A stretch of 64,000 nucleotides of DNA from Daucus carota subsp. sativus (lineage: Eukaryota; Streptophyta; Magnoliopsida; Apiales; Apiaceae): the NCBI RefSeq assembly GCF_001625215.2, contig NC_030385.2:36853598-36917597 (forward strand), given 5' to 3'. The notes below the pieces were generated by a model. The model saw nothing but the letters and a program-made list of their open reading frames with translations. It had not been told where the DNA came from and ran no database searches. Position numbers and translations under genes: made by a program. Of this stretch, positions 22,184 through 32,449 are shown piece after piece (position 1 is the stretch's first letter; every line of letters starts with the position of its first letter).

Positions 22184-25100
22184 ATGGCTGCAAATTTTGA
22201 GATTCCGAAAACAAATTTCACAATTGTTGAGAATAATAATTTAATTACGCAAGCGAATTATCGACGTTGGGTTAGATATATGTCAGAATATTCATTTGCT
22301 AGATTTGCTATGACAGAGTCAGTATATCTTAACAAATCTCTTCTACGAGATTTCTTGTCTTCTATTTCTGTTGTGAATGCAGGACAGGTACTTGGTATTA
22401 CTTGTCAAATTCAGGGACGAACACTATCAATTACTGAAAATACCCTGAACACTGCTCTGCAACTTCCAACAGAGGACTTTGAAGCTGTTCCAGATAGGGC
22501 TGAAAGAACGAACTTTTTCTTTGCTATTCACTGCCAGAGGGAGAATGGTGATCTTCCAGGGAAAATGTACGTGAAGCACTTACCTCGAGAATGGAATTTC
22601 TTCTTTAATTCCATCTCTCATGTATTTGCACCAAAAACTGGAGGGTTCCATGGGATTACCATCTTCAACCAAGAAATTGGAATTGCAATAGCTCAGAACA
22701 CAAGAATCAATCTGGGGCATCTGATAATGGGAGCTTTTCAGGATTCTCTAAGAAAGAACAGAAATGTACTTCTCTACCCTCGATTCTTTCAAATTGTTCT
22801 GAATCAAATGCTGACTCCTGCTGAGAGAGCTGTCTATCCAAATATAGACAATGTCATATGCTCCTTCATGACCACAAGGGTGATATCTATGCTGGAGAGT
22901 CACCAGAACTACACTAACAATGAGGATGTGGTTCTTCCGGAGGCAATGCAAGATTTCTTAAACAACCAGAACTTGCCTCCACCACACATTCAAAATGTTG
23001 CTGATCCTGTGGTTCAGGAAGAGGAGGCCCCTGAAACACAAGCTGAAGAAGTCACTGAGTCATCTCATCAAGCTGATATCCCTGAGACTCAAACTTCTCA
23101 AATAGAAGAGGTGATAGTGGAAGATGCACAGACATCCTCAGATGACAATGTTCAATCTGAAGGAGAGGATTCACTGCAAGACAACTCCACTGATTCTGAA
23201 GATGAAGTGAATACTCCGGTTCAAACCAATGCAGCTGATGTAATGGTGGATGTTGATGAACTTTTCTCTAACACTTACAATCCACTGCTACAGTCAGGTA
23301 TTCCTTCTGACTCTGACAACTTGTCCTTTGATGCACCTGATTGGGTTCAGAATCTTTTGGATTCCAATCAGCTTTCACCACCTCTCACAAGTGCCAATGA
23401 ATTTGAAATCCCCAAAGTTCATAACCAAGGCACCACTTCACAACCAATTGAAGCAGAAACTACTCTACCCCTCAGCCAACCAAGTCTTATTTCTGAGAGA
23501 GAGGGAGAAAGTGCCTTAAGTGCACCACACAAGGAGTCTGTTTCTGAAACTGCAGCTCTGTCTCCTAGTCAGGAAAGGAGAATAGAACCTGAGACAACTG
23601 CAGATATGTCTATTTCTTCACCACCTCAGCCACATACTATTCCAATGCACAGTGAGGTTGCACACACAGTTGAAGAATTGACGGTTGCGAACACTTTGTC
23701 GTCCATGTCAGGGATAGACACTGTTGTTTCTGATCCTGTTCAGGGTCAAGTGCCTTCACAGGCTTCTGGGGGAAACTTGGATGAAATGCCACTTTCTACA
23801 TCCTTGTCTACCCCCCTGGGAGGAACATTCCCAGATCCTTCAAAGGACTCTTCACCTCTCGAAGGTGAACGGCAATCTGTTTCTGAGCCCTTCATATCAG
23901 GAAGTGTGCCAGTTACTGAGGACTTGTCACAAAGTCATTCGCCGTCAAAGGCAGTTGTGGGAAACCAGGGTGCTTCGCCAATTCAAGGATCACATCCTTC
24001 GAGCCCTGTGTCTACCCACCCTGAGATTCCAACTCAGGATCCAACTAAGGACTCACTACCTTCGAGTAGTTGGCAACTTGTTTCTTATGACTCAGATTCA
24101 CCTGACGAGGAAACTGAGGACGAAGGCTCACGAACCTTCATTGCACCTTCTGTGACCTCTCTAGAAGAGGCTAAGAAGATTTCTTCTGCAGGTACATCTC
24201 AGGATGCTGGAAAGTCTTTGAGTGAGAGGGAAACACCAACAGAACTTGCTATACAGAAACCCTCTAACCCACTGAGTGTTCTAGCTTTGAGTGAAAAGAG
24301 AGAAACACCTACAGAACGAACAAGTGAGAACCCTACAGCCCAACCTACAATTGAATCTGCTATTCCAACTGTATCTGTGACAGAATTTGAAGCTCTAAAG
24401 TTCAAAGTTCAACATCTAGAAGCTGAGAATCTTGTTCTACGGGAGGAGTTAGTAGAAATCAAATCAACAATGGAACAAAGGTTAGCTGCCCTGGAGGCTA
24501 AGTTGCTGGCATCTCAAACTTCCAGAGAGGATTACTCAACTGAGGGGGAGAGAGCAGCAGAAAAAGCAAAAGGGAAAAGGGTGATCACAGGGGTGTCTGA
24601 AGAACTGATTGATTCTGCTCTTAAACATCAATTCAGTTACAGTCATGATGAATACATCCCTGAGTTTGTTGATGACAGGGTGATTAGGATGGTTGGTGCT
24701 GAGAATGAAGATCTTGAAGAAGGAGAAATCCCAGATGCTGAAGTCTTTGCTGATGAACTTGCATATCACAATGACATCTTTCCTGCTGAAGAGTTTGAAA
24801 TTGCAAATCCACAAGACATTGCTGATGTTGCTAGGGATTATGCTGAGCAAAGGAGAGCAAGGGAGAAGTTAGAAAACCAAAGACGGATTCGAAGGGAAAG
24901 GAGACTTGCCAACTTACATAAAGATGGAGCTGAATGGGATGCTGCTAGATCTGTGTTTGACTTTCCAGAGGTCACTCAAGATAATGATGATGACGAAGTA
25001 AAAGATATCTTTGACTCCTTCAGGAACAACTACAAAGATTTACATGATTATCACGAGGTGTTGAATGATATCATTTCTACTGTGTCTGTTGCTGTTCTTC

Positions 25101-26113
25101 CCAGAAGAGGATGGATGGTTAACATATCATTTGAGCTACAAAGAGAAGGTCATGGACTCAAGCATGTGTCAAGTCAGTTTCTCAGAGATCTATCTTTAAC
25201 TGAGCTGTTTGTGGTAAGAAACAAGATCATCTCTACCGGCAGAAAGCATAATGAAGTATTCAGAGATATGGTGGAAGAATGGATCACTGATATTGGAGTT
25301 GAAATTCATGACAAGCCCTCAGTTATTAAGTACTTCAAGGATGGTATGATTCAGAGTATTGGACTCACTGATGAAGCACTATCAACATACAATCCTCGTA
25401 TACTGAAATATCTGGAAGCTCAAGTCAGGGAGAAGTGCTCAAGGACTAGCAAGGGAAGACTAACTGCTGAACTGCTATATGCCTATCGTCTGAACTTTGC
25501 TGCTCTGAGAGACTTAGACTTATCAGCCATCAATCGTCAACCACCATATCCACTGCCTCCACTCAACCCTGAAATTCCTGAAAATCCAAATGCACCTGTT
25601 GTTACTTACAATCCTACATCTGTACTATTCAAGAAGAAGAAAGACTCTGAAGTCACTGCTATACCACTCACAGAGATTGGAAAACTCAATTCCAAAAGAA
25701 TCACTCGTGCAGTTGCAGCTGTTAAGTGGTCAGTGGTAAAAGAAGACAAGAGTGTGCTCAAAGATTTGGTTGATCTTCTGGAGATAAGAAAAGCTGTAGA
25801 GACTGTCCACAACACTTCTAGAGTTCGTGCTCATCCATCAAGGATCATTATGAAAATTGAAGGAATGGAGATGAATGTCACTTTCAAGAAGTTGAAGAAG
25901 ATGGTTCACCTGCAGACTTTAGAGAAGATGAAGAAAAATCTAGAGCAACCTCCACCTGAGAATACACTGGAGCAAGTGGCACTGAGTACCATTACAGCAA
26001 GGATTGAAGAGATTGAAAACAAGCTTACTCAGAAGAGAGTAGAGGAAGCTGCAAAAAGGAAAGCTGAGCAGAAGCTGCTGAATGCAAGAGCCAAGAAACC
26101 AAGGACAGATTAG
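22184..26113 (+). CDS. Large third ORF of the Sirevirus-type element, function unknown
   Basis: 1309-aa ORF in the place where some Sireviruses carry an env-like gene. About 230 N-terminal residues look globular (NFTIVENNNLITQANYRRWV...). Then follow a long Ser/Pro/Glu-rich low-complexity stretch to about residue 720, a heptad-like coiled coil (EFEALKFKVQHLEAENLVLR) and a charged helical C-terminus ending in a basic tail. I see no signal peptide and no clear membrane anchor, so env-like describes position only. Confidence 0.8.
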   Translation: MAANFEIPKTNFTIVENNNLITQANYRRWVRYMSEYSFARFAMTESVYLNKSLLRDFLSSISVVNAGQVLGITCQIQGRTLSITENTLNTALQLPTEDFEAVPDRAERTNFFFAIHCQRENGDLPGKMYVKHLPREWNFFFNSISHVFAPKTGGFHGITIFNQEIGIAIAQNTRINLGHLIMGAFQDSLRKNRNVLLYPRFFQIVLNQMLTPAERAVYPNIDNVICSFMTTRVISMLESHQNYTNNEDVVLPEAMQDFLNNQNLPPPHIQNVADPVVQEEEAPETQAEEVTESSHQADIPETQTSQIEEVIVEDAQTSSDDNVQSEGEDSLQDNSTDSEDEVNTPVQTNAADVMVDVDELFSNTYNPLLQSGIPSDSDNLSFDAPDWVQNLLDSNQLSPPLTSANEFEIPKVHNQGTTSQPIEAETTLPLSQPSLISEREGESALSAPHKESVSETAALSPSQERRIEPETTADMSISSPPQPHTIPMHSEVAHTVEELTVANTLSSMSGIDTVVSDPVQGQVPSQASGGNLDEMPLSTSLSTPLGGTFPDPSKDSSPLEGERQSVSEPFISGSVPVTEDLSQSHSPSKAVVGNQGASPIQGSHPSSPVSTHPEIPTQDPTKDSLPSSSWQLVSYDSDSPDEETEDEGSRTFIAPSVTSLEEAKKISSAGTSQDAGKSLSERETPTELAIQKPSNPLSVLALSEKRETPTERTSENPTAQPTIESAIPTVSVTEFEALKFKVQHLEAENLVLREELVEIKSTMEQRLAALEAKLLASQTSREDYSTEGERAAEKAKGKRVITGVSEELIDSALKHQFSYSHDEYIPEFVDDRVIRMVGAENEDLEEGEIPDAEVFADELAYHNDIFPAEEFEIANPQDIADVARDYAEQRRAREKLENQRRIRRERRLANLHKDGAEWDAARSVFDFPEVTQDNDDDEVKDIFDSFRNNYKDLHDYHEVLNDIISTVSVAVLPRRGWMVNISFELQREGHGLKHVSSQFLRDLSLTELFVVRNKIISTGRKHNEVFRDMVEEWITDIGVEIHDKPSVIKYFKDGMIQSIGLTDEALSTYNPRILKYLEAQVREKCSRTSKGRLTAELLYAYRLNFAALRDLDLSAINRQPPYPLPPLNPEIPENPNAPVVTYNPTSVLFKKKKDSEVTAIPLTEIGKLNSKRITRAVAAVKWSVVKEDKSVLKDLVDLLEIRKAVETVHNTSRVRAHPSRIIMKIEGMEMNVTFKKLKKMVHLQTLEKMKKNLEQPPPENTLEQVALSTITARIEEIENKLTQKRVEEAAKRKAEQKLLNARAKKPRTD

Positions 26114-26283
26114 TTCAGGCTAGAGGAACAAATGGCTACTTGTATTTACTTTTGAATTCTGGAAATTGTAAGATATAATCCAGACTGTACTTAGTATTCT
26201 TTCCTGTTTAAATTAGTATGCTTTTTCATTGTGTCAGTTGAGTTATCCTCTTAAAGGATTTGCTTGTCGAACTCTAACAATCA

Positions 26284-26296
26284 AATAGGGGGAGAT
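26284..26296 (+). other. Polypurine tract of the Copia element
   Basis: AATAGGGGGAGAT lies immediately before the 3' LTR, the expected plus-strand primer site. Confidence 0.85.
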
Positions 26297-27822
26297 TGTA
26301 AAGCATAATGTAACGTAAATGTAATTACGATAACTCAACACAACAAAAGACAGGAAACAATACGTAAGTATTATACAGGAATCTACAGGTTGGAGATTCG
26401 ATACGAACAGACAAAGACAATCAAGATATCTGAGACGAGCATCCGTCCACTGGAAGAAGTTCATTAACATGTTCAAGCCTCAGTGAAGAATAAAGTTCAA
26501 TATGTTTCTGCTATCAAGATTGCCTGAAGATCAAGTATCAAAGACCAGAAGATTCCAGTATATTTAATTTGATTATTTATAATCAAACTTATCGAAGCAA
26601 CATCTAACCCGGAATAACTGATCAAGTATGTTATCAAGCAAAGGATTCAAAGAATCATTTCAGTTCGAGTCGTTCGTGAACCAGACCAGTGCACAGGACG
26701 TCAGGACGTACGAAAGTATTCAGTGGATTCGATCAACGGATTAATTGATCAAGTCAATCGAGCTGCTCCTGGATTTATTGCCAAAAGACATATTAATTAG
26801 ATATATATGTATATATATATATATATTAATTGTGAATTATTTGAATTTAAATAATTCAAGTAATTAATTTATCACAATTAATTAAATATATATATATGTA
26901 TATATTTAATTCGTGCAAAATGGAATGACTTGAGAAAATTCTCTAAGTCATTGCACTGTGTAAGAGTTGAGGCGCAAGGTTTGACCATAGTCAAAACCTG
27001 CGCTTCTCCTCTTCACAGTATAAGTCTGTAAGAAGTTTCTAAGTCACTATATATGTGTGAACACTGATGGAGCGCAACCTTTGACCAGGTCAAAGGTTGC
27101 GACCCTAAATCTTGTCCCAGGCGCAACTTCACTCAAATTGTTGCTAAGTCATTACAGTGAAGACAGTTGGAGAGTGAAGCGCAACCTTTGACTTGGTCAA
27201 AGGTTGCGACTCCAAATTGGGTTTCTAGCGCAAGTTCATGGAGTTCAGAAATTCTCTAAGTCAAGGACACAGTGCAAGCGCAAGGTTTGACTTCCCTGGC
27301 GCCATGTTTGACCTCACCCTCACCAAGCGCAACCTTGTGATACATATACATATATTTATATATGTATTATGAATTGGCGCCACTTGAAGTAATGATATGA
27401 CTTAGTTTTATTTTTATAAAACGAATCCGTCCAGGACGAACTCAAGTCGTCCAGGACGAACTCGTTAACCATGGTTAGATTTTGTAAAGCCTATAAATAG
27501 AGCTTTGTGTTTTCATTTGAAAATAACTACACACTTTGTAAGTGCACACACTATACACATTCTCGAGAGTTAAATTAGAAGATCGTATTTATCGAGAGTT
27601 TGTAATAGAGTGATTGTAGTCTCTGCAGCCGACACTTGTGTTGGAATTTGTAGCACCCGAGGATTATTTCTAATACAAGAATATTCCCCGACTTGCTGGA
27701 GTTATTTATTTACGATTGATTTAACATGGACTGAAACAAAAGATTATCCGCAATTAAATTAAATCGAAGAAATTGGTACGACGTATTCAACCCCCCCCTT
27801 CTACGTCTGATTGGACCTAACA
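26297..27822 (+). repeat. 3' LTR of the Copia element
   Basis: Direct repeat of the 5' LTR, near identical, differing mainly in the length of a TA run and a C run. It ends CCTAACA and is followed by the TSD CATAA. Confidence 0.93.
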
Positions 27823-28549
27823 CATAAGACAACTGATATCTACTTGCATGTTTATAATTCTTCTTCTGAATCCAAATAAATTTTGTATTTCACGTGTTTA
27901 TGATTTTTTTTAATCCAAAATAAATATTTTCTACCAATTTTATTTGTAAAATCATATAAATCGCACCGTCACAAAATTATTTTTATCTAATATATTTTAA
28001 AATTAATAAGACCGATTTATGTGAGGAACGAATACAAACACTTTTTCTTAATCCAAAACAAATTCTACCATCTTATTACATGTTTGTGATTCATCTTCTT
28101 AATTCAAAACAAATTGTGTCTATTTTAATCTCGAACCATAAAAATTTTTAGAAAAATATTTAAATCACATTATAATAATTCTAATATAAAATATATTTAT
28201 AAATATAATCTAATAGGAGTTGGCATCACATATTCTACTTAAAATAATTTAAAATTTGATAGAAAGAATTTAATACTTTGGCGTAATACACACAATTTTA
28301 ATTTATTATTTATAAATTAAATTTTTTCACATCATTTAAAATATATTTTAAAAATTTATAAATAATTAAAAAGCTCCCGTGCCTTGCACGGGCTATAAGC
28401 TAGTATATAAAGCAACTTTAACTTCATTTTTCACCTTTTTGACTTTATATCTTGATTCCATCTCCAATCATTACTTCAAATATTACTTTATATATTTCTT
28501 CAAACTTACAAACTTTGATTACATTCTTAACAAATTTCAAATCAATACA

Positions 28550-29071
28550 CTAATTTTCTAAACTAGTATATTCTTCCCATAAATGATCAATAAGTGCATT
28601 ACGAAGTGCAATGTGAGCCTCTTTATCCTTGATTTGCTTGTGTCGCCTAAGAAAATCTTGAAATCTTACATTCTCATCTTCCACCATCTCAACACTTGGA
28701 ATCGATGCTTGAGTTGAATCACAAAATGTTCCACTAACATCACGCTCATCTTCGATTATCATGTTATGCATAATAATACACGCGGTCATTATATCATGTA
28801 GCACATGTTTGTTCCAAAAACGAGATGGTCCGCCTATAATTGCAAAACGTGACTGAAGAACTCCAAATGCACGCTCCACATCTTTTCTACATGATTCTTG
28901 CTTCATGGCAAAATATTTCTTTTTAGGACCACGTGGATCATGTATACTTTGCACAAGAGTAGACCATTTGGGATATATCCCATCAGCTAAATAATAACCC
29001 ATTTGATATTCCTTTCCCTGGATAACATAGTGTGCGGTAGGAGCAACACCTGAAGCAAGATTGGCTTGCAT
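28550..29071 (-). pseudogene. PIF/Harbinger transposase, C-terminal remnant
   Basis: 173-aa ORF matching the C-terminal half of plant Harbinger transposases (DDE superfamily 4): VQGKEY-type start, YYLADGIYPKWSTLVQSI with the second catalytic Asp, and KQESCRKDVERAFGVLQSRF with the catalytic Glu. The typical protein is near 400 aa. The N-terminal half with the first catalytic Asp and the helix-turn-helix is absent, and the divergent ORF starts only 13 bp away, so an internal deletion removed it. It should be inactive. Confidence 0.85.
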
Positions 29072-29084
29072 TTGTGTAGAGTAA

Positions 29085-30082
29085 ATGGCTGCAACTGCAA
29101 GGCACAGGAGTACCTCATACTCACATGAAGAAGATAAACACTTGTGTCATGTATATCTTGATATCTCACAGAATCCTATTATCAGTATAAATCAATCTCG
29201 AGATCAATTTTGGTCGCACATTGAGGCTGAATATAATAGCTCAAAGCCGGTTACAATCACTCAAGATCGAGCTAAAAAGTCACTGCAATGTCGAATGCAG
29301 ATCATTCTAAGCGCCATAGGAAAGCTAAGAGGATGTGTGCGGCAAATCGAAAATCAAAATCCCAGCGGTGCTTCACAAATAGATATCGTAAGTACATGCC
29401 ATTATAGTTGTTATATTGATTTCATAATTTATTTTTGATATTAATTCGTTTTTTGTAGCTAAATCGAGTTAAAGTGTTGTTAGAACAAGATAAAAAATAT
29501 GACAAAGGTTTCAAATTTGATCATGTTTGGGAAATTCTTAAAGATTCAGAGAAATTTGGAGACGATCATAGCAACGCTACTCCATACCGTCAAACACAAA
29601 CAAGCAACTTTGTGTCATCACAAGCAAATTCACCTGCCACAGAGTCTCCAACATCAGCATCTCCTGGACTATCATCATTCTCCCCTGATATAAATGATTT
29701 AAGTGTTGATGGTTCTTCTAGTCAACGGCCTATAGGTGTTAAAAAAGCAAAAGAAAAAAGAAAAGTAGAAGAACATACTTCTGCTATTATCGACACAATC
29801 AAAGAAGAACAACGCCAAGTCATTGAGATTCTTAAAAAAAATAGTGCAGATCGACAACAAAATTATGAAATTCAGATGCTACGTGCTCAAAATGAGAAAA
29901 GGAAGTTGGATATGGCTCCATATCTTGCTGAAAATAAAATCTTGATTAAAGATTTAAATTCCATAGATGATCCGATTCTACGCGAGCATTTTCGGAACGA
30001 GCAGCTTAAGATTCTACAGAAGAGATCCACTCACGATCAAGCAGCTCCGCATGGATTCCATGATGATCTTCCTGAGTATTAA
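29085..30082 (+). CDS. Harbinger Myb/SANT-like accessory protein (ORF1)
   Basis: Exons 29085-29387 and 29459-30082 are joined by a 71-bp GT-AG intron in phase, giving 308 aa. The N-terminus (YSHEEDKHLCHVYLDISQNP...DQFWSHIEAEY) is the trihelix/Myb-like DNA-binding domain of PIF/Harbinger ORF1. The C-terminal half, with EEQRQVIEILKKNSADRQQN and ILREHFRNEQ, resembles the NAM-associated C-terminal domain. In relatives this protein helps the transposase enter the nucleus and bind the ends. It appears intact although the partner transposase is truncated. It could be mistaken for a host transcription factor, but it lies inside the TIRs. Confidence 0.82.
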
Positions 30083-30303
30083 AAATGTATGGCACATGTA
30101 TGTTTAAATCCATATTTATGAATGGTGTTTTGGTGAGAAAAACTTTTGCTTTATCTTTATAGTTAACTTCAAATATAGAGTAAAATAGTACACAACTTTA
30201 TATATAAAGATAAAGTAATGAATGGTTGGAGATTGATTACTCTATATATAAAGTTTAAAGTGAAGAAATATAAAGTTTGAAGTCATGGTTGGAGATGCCC
30301 TAA

Positions 30304-30640
30304 GAGTTTTTCCCTCTACTCTATTTTAAAAATTATTATATGACTCTTAGTTTAATTTTAATAATTAAAAGTTCAACCCCTCGAATTTCTAGCACGAAGT
30401 TGAAAAATAAATTACATAAATTTGAATTTTATTATCCAAATATGAAATATGCCCTCGACAAGCACGAGAGGAGGTTGTATGAAAATGAGTTTTCGGAGAA
30501 ACACCAGAAATCTGAGTCATACAAAACCAAAGAATTTTTGAACAAGTATTGAACACAATAAATATACTTGAAGCAGACTATACAAATTACAAACAACTAA
30601 TCTGAATTACATATACTCTGCCGGAAGCTTCAAATTAATC
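30304..30640. other. Spacer between Harbinger element and paralogue C
   Basis: Low-complexity AT-rich DNA. A 70-codon ORF here matches no family I know and is not supported. The right part is probably 3' flank of paralogue C. Confidence 0.45.
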
Positions 30641-30662
30641 AATCGGAAAAAATAATCTGCCA

Positions 30663-30866
30663 TTATTCCGACGAAGAATTAATGTTAGGATGTATCTTCT
30701 TTAACACCATTGAAAAGCAGCCAGAATCGACATTCTTCTTCTTATAATCAACCGCATCTTCTCTTGTAAGCTCCTTCTTAACTCGCGCTCCCGTTTTGCT
30801 CATCTTGTCTTTTTGCAACTTCCTCATCACATAAACTTCAGCTAAACCGTAGCTCATTGTCGACAT
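30663..30866 (-). CDS. Small plant protein of unknown function, paralogue C
   Basis: 67-aa product, MSTMSYGLAEVYVMRKLQKD at the start and SGCFSMVLKKIHPNINSSSE at the end. The start is the ATG at 30866, aligned with paralogue B. The upstream open frame to 30992 runs through the TATA box region and is not coding. It has the same layout as A and B: LAEVYVMRK helix, charged linker, Cys-Phe tail. It lies on the far side of the 18-kb nest, so the array existed before the insertion. Confidence 0.75.
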   Translation of the reverse strand: MSTMSYGLAEVYVMRKLQKDKMSKTGARVKKELTREDAVDYKKKNVDSGCFSMVLKKIHPNINSSSE

Positions 30867-30942
30867 TATCGCAAGCTTTTTAGTTGAAAATCGAGGAAGA
30901 TGAGTGAATGAATGGTATGGAAAGAAAGAATACAAGTGCATG

Positions 30943-31070
30943 AATGTTATATAGGGGTTCACAGAGTTGAGCAACGAGAAAATATGACGCAATCCGTGAT
31001 TATTTTTACATCGTGACGACTTTTGGAACGATGTGGTCCACGAGCATGGTGCCTAACTGTTCCCAACTTC
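30943..31070 (-). promoter_or_regulatory. Promoter of paralogue C with shared boxes
   Basis: TATATAG at about 30948 on plus (TATA box read on minus), proximal box GAGTTGAGCAACGAGAAAAT (from 30963) and distal box GTGGTCCACGAGCATGGTGC (from 31034) followed by CTAAC. These are degenerate but recognisable versions of the A and B boxes. Confidence 0.5.
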
Positions 31071-31079
31071 AGTGGCGTC

Positions 31080-32100
31080 TTTCTTTCTTTCTTGGTCCGT
31101 TTGGAAATTTAATTTTCGCGTGGAGACGAAGCCACACCTGATTTTTCCACATAAAAAGGTCGTTGGTTTTCTTTTATCCTATGTGAAAAGTTCGAAAAGT
31201 TTCAATACGTTCAAGCTGCCTAGTCACCTGTAAATTGTAATCAAACCAAACATATTCTCCATAACCGCTTAGAACACGGTCAGAAGAAGATGATCATGTT
31301 CGTAGAGACTCTGTTTTCATAAAGACTCCTCCTTAGTTTATATTAAATAGAATAGTGTGATATAATAAAAATATATTACTTTTGCCCGCAGGATAATATT
31401 CCCGTGTGCCTATGAAATTTTATTTTGAGTAATTTTATTTTGCATTAACACCTTTCTTTAAAAAGCGTCCTTCTTTAGAAAGCGCGTGGCTGAAAAATGG
31501 AGATGATCATTATGGAAGTATGGACTACAAATCTACGATGTGTGCATGCCGATATTCATCAAATACTTGGACCTTTTATTATGCCCATGGGCACATGCTA
31601 AGCACTAACATTAATAAAAATGGAGGCTTACAGAGGTGTGTCACCTGTGACGTGTTGTATAATTACGTGAGGCAACATTTTTTATTTTTATTTTGTTTCT
31701 TTACAAAAATAAAATATAAATATAATATATCTGTAGATTATATAGCTGAATTATAATTGGTCATTTTTCATTGTATGCTCATTTATCTACCACGAGTTCT
31801 TCTAATTTTGTACCAACGTCGGACTATACAGCTATACTCAGCGAAGGAAGAAAATATTGATAATTTGAAAAAAGAAAAAAAAAACCTCCTTCTGCTACCT
31901 TAAGCGAGTAACAAGATGTGAAGATTATTATAAATTAATCCCCAAAATTCGGTAACAATTTCATCGTAAACACAGCCAATGGCCAGTCGGGTTGCATAAA
32001 GTTTCTTAAAATTAAAAAAAAAGAAAAGAAAAAGACAAGTACCTCACATAAATTGGACAGAAGGAGTAACTACGAACAACTAATTTGAATTTGATTCACT
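31080..32100. other. Spacer between paralogues C and D
   Basis: No supported gene. It includes AT-rich and poly(A/T) stretches and a small ORF (31520-31756) with no recognisable features. Confidence 0.45.
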
Positions 32101-32135
32101 CCAGGAGAGGACATGAAGGAGTAAAAAAAGAGTGA

Positions 32136-32333
32136 TCACTGCGAATCCGAGGAGGTAGTGCTATTAGGATGTATCTTCTTCTTTAGCATCGGAAAGCACC
32201 CTCCGTCCTTGTTATCAGCCGAACCTTCTTTCTCCTCTCCATTTTTTGATGTAGAATTCAGCTTCTTCATCTTCTCCTGCAGATGCTTCCTCATTACATA
32301 AGCTTCCGCTAAGCCATGATTCATTGACAACAT
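32136..32333 (-). CDS. Small plant protein of unknown function, paralogue D
   Basis: 65-aa product, MLSMNHGLAEAYVMRKHLQE at the start and GGCFPMLKKKIHPNSTTSSD near the end. The start is the ATG at 32333; the open frame continues upstream but crosses the TATA region. It is the most diverged of the four: Glu-Ala replaces Glu-Val in the helix motif, and the linker has Lys, Glu, Ser and Gly. It keeps the conserved Cys-Phe and KKIHPN tail. Confidence 0.75.
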   Translation of the reverse strand: MLSMNHGLAEAYVMRKHLQEKMKKLNSTSKNGEEKEGSADNKDGGCFPMLKKKIHPNSTTSSDSQ

Positions 32334-32449
32334 TTTTATGTGTTTCAAACGACTGCAGTATTGTTTAAGGTTTTTGAGAGAAAGTGAGCTTGATTTTAAG
32401 GAGTGAATTGTTGAATGAATGGTATTGAGACGTGAGACGATATTCCTAT

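Larger units (their letters stand above)
13443..27822 (+). mobile_element. Sirevirus-type Copia LTR retrotransposon, looks whole
   Basis: 14.4-kb element with LTRs of 1521 and 1526 bp that start TG and end CA, flanked by the 5-bp TSD CATAA (13438-13442 and 27823-27827). Order: LTR, primer binding site, gag, pol, a long non-coding stretch, a large third ORF, polypurine tract, LTR. The extra 3' ORF and the initiator-Met-tRNA primer site fit the Sirevirus group. By eye the two LTRs differ at three substitutions and two short length changes in simple runs, about 0.2 percent. At commonly used plant rates this is roughly 0.1-0.2 million years. The reading frames look open, with no break seen. Confidence 0.93.
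13076..28403 (+). mobile_element. Helitron-like non-autonomous element B, interrupted by a Copia element
   Basis: Starts directly after element A with the same terminal sequence and ends at 28403 with hairpin CCCGTGC-CTT-GCACGGG (28376-28392), 11 nt, then CTAG before T, as expected for a Helitron. Its own sequence is 13076-13442 plus 27828-28403. It contains an internal tandem duplication of about 230 bp (GGATCGTATATTGAACAAAT at about 13155 and again at about 13381). The Copia element inserted in the second repeat copy. Confidence 0.65.
11883..30300. mobile_element. PIF/Harbinger DNA transposon, outer layer of a nested insertion
   Basis: Left end GACCATCTCCAATCACAACT at 11883; right end, read inward on the minus strand, GGGCATCTCCAACCATGACT from 30300. 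The flanks are TAA at 11880-11882 and TAA at 30301-30303, the 3-bp TSD typical of Harbinger. Without the nested inserts the element is about 1.9 kb: 11883-11905 plus 28404-30300. It carries the two divergent genes of this superfamily, a transposase remnant on minus and a Myb-like ORF on plus. At about 1.9 kb, and with a short transposase, it is internally deleted and probably non-autonomous. Confidence 0.8.

Noticed and set aside
22184-26113. Third ORF of the Copia element as a captured host gene
   Set aside because: It lies between pol and the polypurine tract in the normal Sirevirus position, has no introns, and contains no host domain I can name.
29085-30082. Host trihelix/NAM-associated transcription factor
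   Set aside because: Lies inside the Harbinger TIRs next to a transposase remnant and has the ORF1 layout of that superfamily.
30340-30552. 70-codon ORF between the Harbinger element and gene C
   Set aside because: Lys/Glu/Asn-rich chance frame, no homology recognised, no paralogue among the other array members.
30867-30992. N-terminal extension of paralogue C (and 32334-32585 for D)
   Set aside because: The extra codons cover the TATA region and are not shared between paralogues; the conserved start is downstream.
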